Source: Melieria omissa (lineage: Eukaryota; Arthropoda; Insecta; Diptera; Ulidiidae). From it: DNA of 64,000 bases. The notes under the pieces were generated by a model. It searched no databases, was not told the DNA's origin, and saw only the letters and a list, made by a program, of their open reading frames with translations. The number at the start of each line of letters is the position of its first letter. Within the stretch, counting starts at the first letter, position 1. Of this stretch, positions 1 through 11,444 are shown in pieces. Location of the stretch: assembly GCA_963971225.1 (NCBI GenBank), contig OZ020269.1, positions 12,486,701 to 12,550,700 of the forward strand, given 5' to 3'. A program made the translations under genes and the position numbers.

Positions 1-606
1 TATTACATACGACACGATATGCTTAATATATAGTTGGGACTATATAAATTTGTGCTCTACATCCGTTTTCCTGGTTTCTCTCAATTAGCTTTGTCTATCG
101 TCCTGGCTGCATTTACAAGTTAATCAAGCAAATTTCCACTCTAAATTTTTACACTTAACTAAAGACACAGTTTAATCGTAAGCATAATGCGCCATATTTT
201 CAATAATAGTTAAACCATTTAAATGTATTCGGGTTATTGCCTAACGGGGGGTATGCACAAAAACTACGAGTCAAGTCTTGCGTTCAGTGGCCGCGGTGGA
301 CCGGTTGCTAGAAGCGCATATTTCAACATGCAAACTAAGAGAAAGTCAAAAAGTTAAAAGGAAAACGACACATTTAGCTTAAATATAGTCTGTTTAAATG
401 AACTGCATCTGTGTGTGCAGCGTTAATGGCAACACTGTTCATCCCCTCCCACACCGGCGCGCACAACTTCGCATTCAACTTGTCGCGCACTTTTTCTTCT
501 TCGTTTTTCTACGCCGTTTCCCCGTCTTTTTGCTGCTCTGGCACTCCATTCCCCCCACTGTTGTTGCCGCCGCCACTGCAGTCGTCAAATCTAGCCTGGC
601 TGTGCC

Positions 607-3600
607 TCATTTTTGCGACGACAGGTAGTTCATGTAGTTGGTGGTCTGGCGCGCGTTCCGCACCAACTCGCTGTTGTCGTTCTTGGTGTCCCAGGACTGC
701 TCCTCCGGCTGGCCGTGCACGCTGTGCGTGTCTTCCCAGTCTTGTTGCTGTTGCTGCTGTGGACGCTGTTGCTGCTGGCGTCCGTAGTTTCGGTTGCGCG
801 GGTTGTGACGCCGATCGAACGTGCTCGACGTCTCGCTGACCAGGCTGCTCTGACTGCTGTAGCGACCCGCATTGTAGTTCCGTGATCGCTGTTGCTGGTG
901 GGGACTCTGGCTGCGCCGGTAAGATGAGGTCGGGTTGGCGCCGTCAAAGTGCGACTTGCCGGGCCGGGGTAGAGTGCGCGCTCGCGACGAGCTGCGACTG
1001 TTCGACTCGGGCCCGTTCGAGCGATACGACGAGTTTTCGTCCGGATACGCATTGGGCCCTATGTTGCCGCGCGAACGGCGCCACGAGTCGCTGTGAATTT
1101 TATTGTCCCTGTGGTGCGATGGCGACTGCTGCGGATGCGATTGAGACTGCTGCTGTTGTTGATTTTTCTGGAAGCGCGGTGGCTTGTCGTAGCCCTGGCG
1201 GTTGTTGTAGTGATGCCGTCCGCCACGTCGGTAGTTGCCACGCTCGTAGTTGCTGACGTAGGAGCGTTCACTGCGATCGTCGTGCTGCGACTGCTGGTCC
1301 CAGTTCGAATTTGCAATCGAGTTGTAGTTGGTGCCACTGCGTTCGATCTTTTCCTGCGAATGTCGCAACCGATCGTTGATGCTGTACAGGCGAATGCTGC
1401 CGCCCTCACTGCGTACACTCTGTCGATCGTCGTCGAAGCTTGTGCTATAGCGGCGATGTTGATTACGCGGGCGACTATCCTGATCAGTGCCATCGCGATT
1501 AAAACGCGGAGCACGCCAGCGCGGCAGCGGTTTGGTCTGGTCACGCTCCTCGCCGGACTGGTGCTGCAATGACTGTGGCGACTGCTGTTGCAACGACTCC
1601 TCGCTAGAAAAATGAGACACATGTTCCAAAGTTGCAGTTTACCATTTATTAAAATTGCTCTATTCTCTGCCCACTCACCCCTCCAACGAGTTGAACTGAT
1701 GCTTTAGTGGACGCGGTGAGCTGCGCGGCTTCTGGGAGCGCCTCGCATTGCGGCTCGAACTGTCCTGATCGTCGCCATAACGACTGTCTGTTGTGTTTGA
1801 CTGATCGCTGCGGTGCAGACGACCTTGTATGCCCGAATCGCCACCTGCACCCACACCACTGCTGACCGTCAGCTCCGGCTTACCACTGCCATTGTAATCG
1901 TTGCCAAATTCGCTCTCATACAGCGAATCTTCGCACACCTGCTCGCTCCACTTTTTCGTGCTGGACGGCGCCTCATAAGAATCATTGGCCGAATTTGCCG
2001 CGTCGCCGTTTTCAAGGCTATTGCCAGCGGCTTGCGGTGAGTAGCTCAACGACTGCTGCTGCTGTTGCGACGCCGGCGACGGCACCTGCTGCTGCTGTTG
2101 CGACGCCGGCGACGGCACCTGCTGCTGCAACGGCGGTACTGGCTGTTGCATGATGCTGCCGTTGTTGTTGCCCTCGTCTTCATCCTCCTGCACCAGGTAC
2201 TTGGTGTACATCTCTTCGAGTGGCGCACCCAAATTGGTAAAGCTACTGTAGTACAAGTCGAGCGTCATTAGCAGCAGCGCCTTCACGGCCGACTTCAGCG
2301 ACGGCTGCACAATCAGATTGCGCCTGATATGGAATAGCAACTGCGTCAGCTCCTCTTTGTGCTTCACACGCATTATGTCGCCATTCAACGTGATCTGCGA
2401 CAGTATAAGCTTTGCTAGCTTTACGCCAATTGTGTCCTGCTGGCTGACTTCGCGTATCAGTAGACTGAGCAGTGACTCGCCCAGTATGGTGATGGGTGAA
2501 TTGTCGGCCAGGCGCACACGGTGGTAGTATTCGCCCAAAAGTGTTATTGAGTTGTAGAGACGCTCTTTGTCGTGCACGCGATATGTGTCCGCATTGATGA
2601 AGTTCGTCTCGAGAATCTTCAGCATGGCGCTACGCACTTTGGTGTCGTTCATGGCCAGAGCATCAAAGTTGCGCGACGAGAATAGCAAAGCGAATTTCAG
2701 AGCGGTGTCGCCATCGGCGAGCGCTTTGTCGTTAATGTACTCCATGGATTCGCTGCAGTGAAACAAAGGACAACAAAGAGTTTAGCGTTAAGAATAAAAT
2801 CAACATTGCAATCTGCTTAAAATTCGCTACTTGTCGCTCAATCAATCGCTCTGATCTTAATGTTCGCATATTGTTAGAAGTCAAATGAAGTGTTGGGGGC
2901 TTTTTAATTAAAATCGCAACCTTCAAACATTTTGCTATTGTATAAAATTTTATTAATTTGTTTGACAGTCAGCTGCTTGACTGTTGCGTGGGTTCAATGC
3001 TCTCCCTGCTAGCGAAATTAGTCACAGTTGCAAAATTAAAAATACGTCACAATAATAACAAGAACAACAAAAGCCAGCGACAAGCACAAACATGTCGGCA
3101 TCTTGAACTTCAATTGTGTGCATACAAGTTATAAAAAAACCTATAAAACGCCGCATGCGGAACACTGGCGCACTCGAAAGACACCTCAGCGTGTATTATG
3201 CAAGGTCAGACAGACAAAACAACAACACAACCGGCGCTACACAAGTAAGCAATTCACGCATTTAATATCCACAATTGTTTTGAGGCAATTTTGCTCTCAA
3301 CACGCGCTCCCGCCCACTTCATGCCTTCACGCCTTTAGGTTCTTTTCCGACTACAACGACAATAACAAACAACACAGCAAACTTCTGCGCAATAATTGCG
3401 AGATAACTATGAAGTCAGCTAAATCGGTTGTTTAGAAATTCGAGCTACAAACAAATAAACTGAAGTAAACTTTCAGCGAAAAATCACAAACAATTTAATG
3501 TATACAACTGCTACCCATATTTTTTGTAAGTATTATTCCTCTTAATTTTGGTCAACGACTCAGTTTTCAAAATCTGGGCCCTCCAGCTTGGTGTTTTAAA

Positions 3601-4437
3601 AGTCCTGCAAACAAACAGTCAGCACAAATTACTAATCCTAACCTACAAATGTCACGTTTTTAAAAAACGCCAAAACGGTTAGTGAAAATACTCGTCTAAC
3701 ACCGTTAGTTGTCCGCCGTGGACTGGCTGCTGAAAGCAACAACACTCACAAAAGCCCCGCAAATTTCACAACGGCAGCCAAATGCCATGCAACAAAAGGC
3801 ATTGTAACATACAAAATTGGCAGACCAGAAGAAAGCAGTGCCGACATTAAAGCGCAGCTTAAGAACCATTGAAATCGCATTAGTCATACACAGCGCAAAG
3901 CTACCATCGAAACATGAAAATATGGAACAAACAAAATGTATTAACATTCAAAATGCTTGCAAGCAAATCAAAAGCAAGCGATCGTTTCGCGGTCTGACCC
4001 ACCAAACCTCAATCAGCTGCAGGCCAGCACGTTCCTGCCGCCAACTAAGGAACACCAACACAATACCGCCACCACACCAGCTCACACACAACAATAACAA
4101 AGAATACTGCCGCGCTACCCGCGCCGTATACTCACCAGAGCATGTTCTCGTCGCGCACCAAGTGGCAGAAATCCGTTTCGATGGATTTGATTTTGTGATT
4201 CATCACGATGCCGTCGTCCTGCAGATTTAGGCCGCGCATCATATCGATGATGTGATCGTAGGAAGATGCGCCCGGCGGCAGTGTTGCCGCGTTCATTGCC
4301 GGCTGCAGGAAATTGCAAATATCGCGCAGGTTATTGACGCCACCGACTCCACCAGCACCAGCAACACCAACGGCAACACCATTGCTAACGCAGTGGCCCA
4401 GCATATTGTTGTTGGCCATTCGTTGGGTTCCGCTCAT
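607..4437 (-). CDS. MIF4G-domain protein, CTIF/MIF4GD (SLIP1)-like, three coding exons
   Basis: Exons 4437-4136, 2752-1679 and 1603-607 join in phase (donors GTGAGT at both; acceptors CTGCAG and TTCTAG) into about 790 codons. The start is the first ATG of exon 1; reading further upstream would need a TTG. Residues of about 85-280 form an all-helical MIF4G-type segment (alternating Leu/Ile helices around KVRSAMLKILETNF and ITLLGEYYHRVR). A Gln-rich tail follows with two [11 protein letters not shown] units, and the last exon is an Arg/Ser/Gln/Tyr-rich RNA-binding-like tail with an LPRWRAPRF patch. Proteins of this class bridge cap-binding proteins or histone-mRNA factors to eIF3/eIF4 and act in the cytoplasm. 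No KH domain is visible, which argues against Mextli. The exact orthologue is not certain; the exon structure is well supported. Confidence 0.85.
2054..2119 (-). repeat. 33-bp coding tandem duplication
   Basis: Two near-identical 33-bp units inside exon 2 of the MIF4G gene encode two copies of [11 protein letters not shown]. The unit is a multiple of three, so the frame is kept. It is a likely length-variable site. Confidence 0.8.
2753..4135 (-). other. Intron 1 of the MIF4G-domain gene
   Basis: This interval is bounded by GTGAGT at its upstream (high) end and CACTGCAG at its downstream end. Joining the flanks gives an uninterrupted frame across a Leu-Cys-Glu-Ser junction. Short plus-strand ORFs here show no recognisable domain. 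Confidence 0.85.
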
Positions 4438-5396
4438 TGCTGCTGTTGTTGGGCTCCCCGCTTTGCTCTTCGTTGTTTTTGTCTTTGTCAACGCTGTTGT
4501 CGCCGTCGTCGTCGGTTGCCCCCTTTCAACACCACGCTCACTGGCTAGCTGGCTGGCTGGCTGTTGGCTGCTGGCCCGTTCGCTCGTACGTTCCTTTTCC
4601 TTATTATGCTTTATTTATGCGCAAATAAAAGCGGTCAGTCAAATAACAAATGGCCGAAAGCGATGCGAAGCGCAAAAACGACGGGGACAGAAGGGAATAC
4701 AAATTTTATATGGCCGTATCGTCGCTGCTCAAACCAATCCGACGTATTTGATTTCCCTTTTAGTTATTCTAATGGGGCATCCAGCGTTTAACGCGAATCC
4801 TACGTAAATGCACTTTCTTTGTCCTTAACTAAAACAACTAATAATATTTACAATTTAGAATAGAATAAAAGAGAATTTTAATTAACACTGCGTCTCGTGG
4901 AAATGCGATTTTTCACTCGCGCTTTTAAAGAAACGAAAAATTGTGGCAAATGTACAAGAAGCAGAGCGAACGAGAGGGAATAAATGACAAAATGTCAAAT
5001 TTGACTGTTTGACTTGTAGGTTGTGTGTCGGCAAGGCAGTGCACAACTGTGAGCTGCGAGTTGATGGCATTTGGGAAATCCATATTTTAATTGTTAATGA
5101 TTTAATATGTTAACAATGAGTAATAAACAAACACACTACTACTACTAAGTAATATTTGCATCAATATGCAAAACGGATTTTATAATTGAAATATCTGAAC
5201 ATTTTTGAATTCACGCTTGACTATTGTGAATGGAGAGTAGGGACAAAATAAGAAGCTAACCGAATTTAACGGCTAATAAGATCGAACAAATTTGTACTAG
5301 CGTGAGTTTTAGGTTACAATTTCGAATGCATGACATTTCTAACGTACTAGACAAAACTAGCGATGTAAAGTCACTAACTAATTGGAACGGTCATAC
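4438..5396. other. 5' UTR/promoter side of the MIF4G gene and intergenic DNA
   Basis: The 200 bases upstream of the ATG are GC-richer and hold CTGGCTGGCTGG-type repeats, as expected for a 5' UTR. Beyond about 4650 the DNA is AT-rich with no recognised gene. No exact transcription start can be assigned. Confidence 0.4.
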
Positions 5397-5487
5397 TTAT
5401 TGGCCAGTGGCGGATTCAAGGGCAGAGAGTTTTGGGGGTTGAAACCCCCACTTGAAAACTACAGACAAATTAAAAGAGATTATAAAT

Positions 5488-5711
5488 TGTAGTGTATTGG
5501 TGGAGGTGGTGCCATGGTGAATGCAACCCTGTTGTGGTTGGGCTTGTCAAGCAGTGTGGCAACTCGGGCTTGCAGCTAAGTTCATGCTGGTCCTTTACTT
5601 TTTACTTTTACTTGTGACGCCATTGTTAGAACACGCAAATAAAGTTTGTCTTAAAAGTTTACACAGTTGTTTATATCAAAAGGACTTAAATCCATCCCAG
5701 TGCTCATTACA
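5488..5711 (+). repeat. Candidate LTR of a retrotransposon fragment
   Basis: The stretch begins TGTAGTG and ends CATTACA, contains AATAAA at 5638-5643, and lies 65 bases upstream of a gag-like ORF. These are the expected properties of a 5' LTR. No second LTR or clear primer-binding site was found, so the boundaries are tentative. Confidence 0.4.
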
Positions 5712-5776
5712 ACGTCAAGTGTGGGGTTCGAGCAGGAATTTTTTTTCTATCTAAGTTCTAAAGTTATTGTGGTTCA

Positions 5777-6298
5777 ATGGCGAACAAATTAACGCGCAAT
5801 GCGGTTATTGCTGCACTACGGGCTGCGGGAGCTGAATTCGAGGAAGACGCCACGATGGTTCAGTTGCGGACAGTGTATGAACAAGCGGTAGCAGGTCGTG
5901 TCGGAGGTAGCGGAAGAGCGGCCAGAGCGGATAGCGAGCCTGATGTTCCGCTGAATCAACAGATGCCAGATGCCAGCCAGAGTGTGCAGACGACTAGACG
6001 ACAGATGCCAGGGGCCAGCCAGAGGGAGCGACCCATGAATGTGCCAGATACAGAAGATGATACAGTTGATGCAGGGAGTGTGGTGAATGTGACCAGTACT
6101 GAGGCTGAAGAGGCTGAGTTAGATCGGCAGTTGGCGATCATGCGCAAGAAACGTGAGCTTGTCCAGCTGCAGCGTGAGTTGAACGAGTTCGAGAGTCGTA
6201 GAATCGACCTGGGTGTACTGGACGCGATGATGAGCAAATTTGATGGTTCGGAGCAGCGACAATTACTTGAAACGAAAAAAGTAGACACGAGCAACTAG
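5777..6298 (+). pseudogene. Gag-like N-terminal fragment of an LTR retrotransposon
   Basis: This 173-codon ORF starts with MANKLTRNAVIAALRAAG, a SAP-like helical start seen in insect Ty3/gypsy Gag proteins. An acidic linker and a charged coiled-coil follow (RKKRELVQLQRELNEFESRR, about residues 121-140). It has no capsid core, zinc knuckle, protease or polymerase after it, and stops abruptly. It is read as the truncated 5' end of an element inserted in the split hAT MITE. Family assignment is by general resemblance only. Confidence 0.5.
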
Positions 6299-6597
6299 TA
6301 AACATAGAACGAAAGAACATGAATTGTTGATGAGAGGACTCTTTTGAAAAGTATAACTTACCAGTGTTGACAGTTTCTTGCCAGTTTAAAAGGATTTTTC
6401 TAGATCTGCTGCTTTTATGTAATGTACTAAGCTTTTGTATACCAACAGGCTTTCTGATTTCAATAGCTCCATGGGATTGTCGTATTTTTCAAAGAACTCA
6501 AAAACGTTTCCTGCCAGGTTTAGGGCCTGGCAATCAAGGACCAACTAACTTGGGGCTTCGGGTGACCCACAATGGGTGCAGAGGTCGGTGCAAAAAA

Positions 6598-8070
6598 TTA
6601 TTGGCTTTCAGGCTCTGGCAATTGTATTGGCGTATTATTAACATCTAAATTCCTAATTTTATCTAACCTCTCCTCGAGGGCTGAGCGGTGCGAATAAGAA
6701 TTGACAACCTTTTGAATTACCATGGCAATTGGATCCATCCGGCTCACGCCGAATCTATCACCCAGTAAGTCCAGCACCTTCTCCAGGTCCGACACTGTCG
6801 ACCAGCCTGGTTGCTCAAAGCAAGGGACGCTTCTATCTTCTTTTATAATTTTCGGACGCGGCTGTCCCACCCAGCGCGGCGTGACCCTGGCTTCAGAGGC
6901 CACCCTGTTATAGCTCCTAGTCGTCAGCCTTTTATTAATCTCCGAGTCCGCATTGACCGCTGGAGATGCCGCTTGTTGCAGCGGGGAAAAATTTTCATCA
7001 TAATTGGATAGCACGGCGAATCTGTTCTCTGAACCTAAATGAGACTATGTTTCGAAGGCTTCTCTCCTGCTTATTTTTTTAATAGTCATGATTTCTAACA
7101 CCTTTTTCCTCCTTCTGCCATTTTGGGCATGCGTCTCTATTCAACGCCGTGTGCTCCCGGTCGTCGCAGAGGATGCACGCACTATTATTGCATTCCTCAT
7201 TGTACCCTCCCTCTTTTCCGCAAAGTACGCACCTTTTCCTCGCCTTGCATCCAAGCCTCGGGATGAAGGGTCTAATATCCGCTTCGCTTAAGCTTTGATT
7301 TTCTACGCACTTATTAGCGTCCAGAGCGTTTTTAAAATACATTTTATATAGGGTTTTCCCCAAGGCTTTAATATTTATGATGCCCTCTATTTGCATCTTT
7401 CTGATTTTTTCCCACAACCCCGACGCAGACGTATTTAATAAAACCGCAAAATCACCTTTGTGGTTTTTTTGATGTCATGGTCTGCTTACTGACCGCACCG
7501 TTAGCATTTGCCACTTCAGTTCTTGTTTGCTTATTTTCCCCAACGGTAGCCATCTCTGAACTGATCCCGTTATTCACTTGCATACATAGCGGATTATCAA
7601 CCGCTGGCTTCGCATACGTGCCTCTTCTTATTAACATTTCTTATAACGGGATCATACCGTTAGCTTCATTCTCTTTTTCTTTGTCACTTTCAATTTTGCC
7701 TTCACTGCCCTTACACATGTTAGGACGCGTACCTGTATCCATTTCCCTATTTGCATCGTCCGCCACCATTAGAGGCCTCTTAATGCCTTTCCTTGTAATT
7801 ATCTCACACAACTTCGACACATTCTCCTCTGCCCCATCATGCGTTGCCCGAAGCCAGTAACCCGTGTCAGTTGTGGTGACAGACGCCGGCGCGCCTCCTA
7901 CCTTTTTTCTTTTACGTCACTTGCCACAGAAATCCCTCATTGATAACCTCGTTCCACTGGCAATCACTGTCCCACTGGTAGATTTTGGAAATATAATTTA
8001 TGTCCTCGTCCAATTCCTTGTTCAGCTGCTCTTGTTGAAAAACGGTCCGCTCTACTCGGCGGTTCAAGTC
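6598..8070 (-). pseudogene. Decayed non-LTR retrotransposon ORF1 (Gag-like) in antisense
   Basis: Minus-strand pieces at about 7780-7640, 7637-7452, 7417-7079 and 7014-6598 are colinear but separated by stops and frame changes. The third piece carries the zinc-knuckle cluster of LINE ORF1 proteins: CVLC at its start, CILC spaced before a His, and a terminal Cys-Pro-Lys-Trp followed by charged residues. The first two pieces are the polar N-terminal region. No endonuclease or reverse transcriptase follows, so it is a 3'-truncated copy. Clade is probably Jockey/I-like, inferred from the knuckle spacing. Another fragment of unknown origin fills 6300-6597. Confidence 0.6.
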
Positions 8071-8219
8071 AGAGTGTTATCTTATATATAAAAAAAACTT
8101 AACCTTCTGTGTCGTGCCAGTGTTTGCGAAAACGGCTCATTCTTTCGGCAAAATATTTTTTGTCTATGATAGAAGATGTCAATGCGGTAGTTTATAGCGA
8201 TATTACATGTTTGTGCTAC

Positions 8220-8830
8220 AGATGGGCGTGGTACCTCCCATACAACCTAAATTTTTAATATGGTATATCTTCGGAATTATAAGTCGGACAGCATTGAAAT
8301 TTAGTACAGTGTCAAGGGGCGTGGCACTTTTTGAATTCCGGTGTTACTTTTGAACTATAGCATTCACATCAAAGACACTTGGTACAAACTAACGATTTGG
8401 TCGTGTCCTTCGGCAGGGGAAAAGGGTGGATTTTGGACAAGGGGCGTGGCACTGTCCATTGAACTCAAATCTTTAATATGGAATATCTTCAGAATTAGAG
8501 GTCGCTTAGCATTGAAATTTGGTATAGTGTCATGGCGTAAGCGTGTCATTCGACCGGCAAAATTTAATGAACGTTGGACAAGGGGCGTGGCACTCGGAAT
8601 CGTTAGCCGCACAGCATTGAAAGTTGGTGTACCGTCGTCTCATAGATGTGTCATTCTACTGATGAGATTTGATGGGCATTTGACAAGGGGTGTGGCACAT
8701 TTTTTATGATCCAACATTTCAGCACAACTGTAAGTCGCACATCAATGAAAGTTGGTACGAACTTTCCACTTAGTAGCACAATTCGACTAGAAGAAAGTTG
8801 TGAGCATTGGACAAGGGGCGTGGTACCGTC
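8220..8830 (+). repeat. Diverged tandem repeats with a GGGGCGTGGCAC core
   Basis: At least five imperfect units of roughly 110-150 bp share the phrase GACAAGGGGCGTGGCAC and an AGCATTGAAATTTGGTA module. They lie inside the Helitron-like element. No coding function is apparent. Confidence 0.7.
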
Positions 8831-8989
8831 TCCATTTTTTTAAATATAGATTGTTTATCCTAACTGATTGATTGATTGATTTATCATCGCCCAGCCAAAA
8901 CGGCTGAAGCTACAAACATGAATTTTGGACTGTAGGTACATCTTGCAGAATGAAGCCCCGCTAAGACGGGAAAACATGGGTTAAAATAT

Positions 8990-10190
8990 TGTATGAAGAA
9001 ACGAATGAAAAGAATGAAATTTAATAAACATATTAAATTTTAACTCCCTGAAACTTCAAAACTTACTCGACACGTATTTTATAATTTATCGAAAAATCAA
9101 AATTTAACTGGCCCAACAATGGGTTAAGGTTTATTTACGGAAAGACTCCGAAACAAACATGACGAACCGATGGGCCTATTGACTTAAACAATTGTAAAAA
9201 ATTGAAATAAATAAAATTATGCCCCGTTCTGACTATATCATATATGGTGTCATATTCACTGACGACAAACACTGCCATATATGTCATGTTCGTCCTATGT
9301 CGTCAAATGCGTTCTCATTGCACGGCAAAACTGACGAAAAATACATATGACAAAGTTTGCCAGCATGTTGACATTTTTTGTTTTCTCATCAAACGTAGTC
9401 AAATCGTTCGTTCGACACAAATTCGATCGTTCTCATTTGATTCTCGTTTCGTATTGGAAAATTGTAGTCATACATGCAGGCAAACGCAAATGACACCATA
9501 TGACAACCCGTTCTCATTTAACTGACTACAAATGACACCATATATGACATAGTCAGAACGGGGCATTAGACGTGTTTCTCATTATTTTTAAAATCGAAAT
9601 CTAACTGAATCAATAACGGGTAAAAAGTAGTTATGTATGGAGAAACAAATTTGGTTGACTTCAAACTTGGTGAAAGTACTTAAAATGTAAAATAACTTGA
9701 TACGTGTTTTTCATTTTTCCGAATATTAAAATTGGACACAGTCAGCGACGGGTTTAAAATTTGAATGGAGTAATTGTGAAAAATATGAATTAAAAGGCAC
9801 ATTGACATCAAATTTGGTGAAAGTACTCTTAGTGAGAAATAATTTGACACGTGTTTTTCACTTTTTTGAAAATCAAAATCTAACGGGGTCAACAATGGGT
9901 TAACAATTTGTATGGAGAAACAAGATTTATTGGGCGTTCTGACTTCAAACTTATCAAAAGCACTTCAATCGGGAAATAATAAAAACGTGGTTTTAATATC
10001 TTTCAAAACCGAAAATCGACGAACCCAAATCTGGCAAACCAAGGGTTAAGAATTTGTTTGGAGTAAATACGAAAACACATAATTGAATGGGCCTTCTGAC
10101 TTCAAAATTTGTAAAACACTCGAAATCAAAGACACATGTTTTTTTTTAATCAAAATCTGATGGGCTCAACAATGGGTTAAGAATTCGTAT
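8990..10190 (+). repeat. Second diverged tandem array in the Helitron body
   Basis: Units of about 150 bp repeat the phrases CAACAATGGGTTAA, TGTATGGAGAAAC and TGACTTCAAA. The array is interrupted at 9220-9565 by a MITE. A detached stretch of the same unit type is found at 49990-50240. Confidence 0.65.
9220..9565. mobile_element. PIF/Harbinger-type MITE
   Basis: Near-perfect terminal inverted repeats of about 36 bp begin TGCCCCGTTCTGACTAT. The element is flanked by TTA at 9217-9219 and 9566-9568, the 3-bp duplication of PIF/Harbinger elements. It has no credible ORF and sits inside the Helitron repeat array. Confidence 0.8.
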
Positions 10191-10305
10191 CGGGGGAAAC
10201 AGGAGAGCTTGCGTGCAAAGCCGCATGGCCCAGCTAATAAATATTAAAGAATTACTTTTTGAAAGCCCCCTGAAAAATTTGTCTGAATCCGCCCCTGTTA
10301 TTAGC

Positions 10306-11444
10306 AATTTACTTATTAACAGCTCAAACAATCAGTTTAGTACATCTGCTAAACTAAGCTCAGCAACTGATAAAATACACCAACATTTAACCCCCCTACC
10401 CTTTCCCCTTTATAGCTGTTTGCATTCTTAGACGTAAACACGTAAACACTTCGAAATACGTAGTTGCTTTCCTATATTCTCTCATATGCTTTCAGTGGAT
10501 GCATTTTATGGCTCTTCTCATTGCCAAATTTCTTAGGCCGTTACCTTCGGTGCTTAACTTGGCCAAAAAACAACACGTTTCATATTTATTGTATATAATT
10601 TTAAAAAGTTTTATTTATTTAATGATAAAATAGAAATGAGTCCAGTTTGTTTAATGATAAAATACAAAAACAATCTAAAAGCAAATAACTAATAACATAG
10701 GTTTATAAAAAAAATCATAAGCATTTAGAAAGTGAACTCACTAATCCATTTGCATGGCTGCGACTGCAGAAATTTGTAACTTCTACGACAGATGCACACA
10801 TTTTCATAAAGCAGAGTAGTACATTCAACTAAACAATGAAGAATAGAGTACAATAAAATGAAGAAGTGAAGCTGGAACTGACAGTGGGCTTAGCATTGAC
10901 TTAGAATACATTATGCTGGTTATCGCAATTGCTGTTGCGCTCGCTGTCTACCATCTACAGGGAATGGCTCATGGTCTCATTTATTTGATAAAAAAGATTA
11001 GCATAACAGGCTTTAAAAGTAATTACGTGCGATAAGGCACAGACATTGCGTACGTACGAGTGCATTACACCGATACGAATGGAAAAGAGTATAAAATCTT
11101 GAAAACTTCTACAAATAATTTAATGTAAACACTTCTTGACGATTCGCTTTCGCTTACGCTTACACATTACAATTAAATACAAAATAGTGTTGGATTAAAT
11201 TTAATTATAATTAGCTTGACACTAGCTGAATCGTTCCCGACGACCGGACGTTTCATTCGATGCACGCTCGATGCGGCTGCCCTCACCTGGTGACTAAGCA
11301 CAGTATTGCACCTGGCGACAAATATTGCACAAAGCTGGCCCGCACTGCTGTATCTCATATAAATTCAGTCAGCTTCCACTTCTTGCGCTCTAACACTTTT
11401 TACCACTTCGATGACGTCCTGATGCTTTGCTCGGCTGCGGCCGG
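10306..11444 (-). other. Probable 3' UTR of the Rab32 gene and short spacer
   Basis: The minus strand below the Rab32 stop codon is AT-rich. It carries AATAAA-type signals near 10612 and 10587, which would give a 3' UTR of about 830-860 nt. Nothing coding is seen. Confidence 0.5.

Larger units (their letters stand above)
8080..10237 (+). mobile_element. Non-autonomous Helitron-like element
   Basis: The 5' end reads TC followed by TTATATATAAAAAA, the usual insect Helitron start, preceded by A. The 3' end is a GC-rich short palindromic stretch (TTGCG and CCGCA arms near 10209-10225) followed by CTAA and then T, matching CTRR|T. The body is made of diverged tandem modules rather than genes, and the segment containing the words GCCAAAACGGCTGAAGC resembles Helitron 5'-region filler. 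No Rep/helicase is present. A 346-bp Harbinger-type MITE is inserted at 9220. The Helitron call rests on termini only. Confidence 0.6.
5405..10297 (+). mobile_element. Short hAT-type MITE split by about 4.8 kb of nested insertions
   Basis: The left part (5405 to about 5475) starts CAGTGGCGGATTCA and the right part (about 10239-10297) ends TGAATCCGCCCCTG. They match the two halves of the 165-bp MITE at 25929-26093. Flanking octamers are TTATTGGC (5397-5404) and TTATTAGC (10298-10305), a 7/8 match typical of an aged hAT target duplication. Everything between is later insertion. What is seen: both termini, colinearity and the octamers. What is inferred: a single original element. Confidence 0.75.

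Noticed and set aside
411..1572. Several plus-strand ORFs over the first 1.6 kb
   Set aside because: They are antisense shadows of the Arg/Ser/Gln-rich last exon of the MIF4G gene and have no domain.
5712..5740. Primer-binding site after the candidate LTR
   Set aside because: GTGTGGGGTTCGAGCAGG contains TTCGA, but on the wrong strand and at the wrong spacing for a tRNA 3' end complement.
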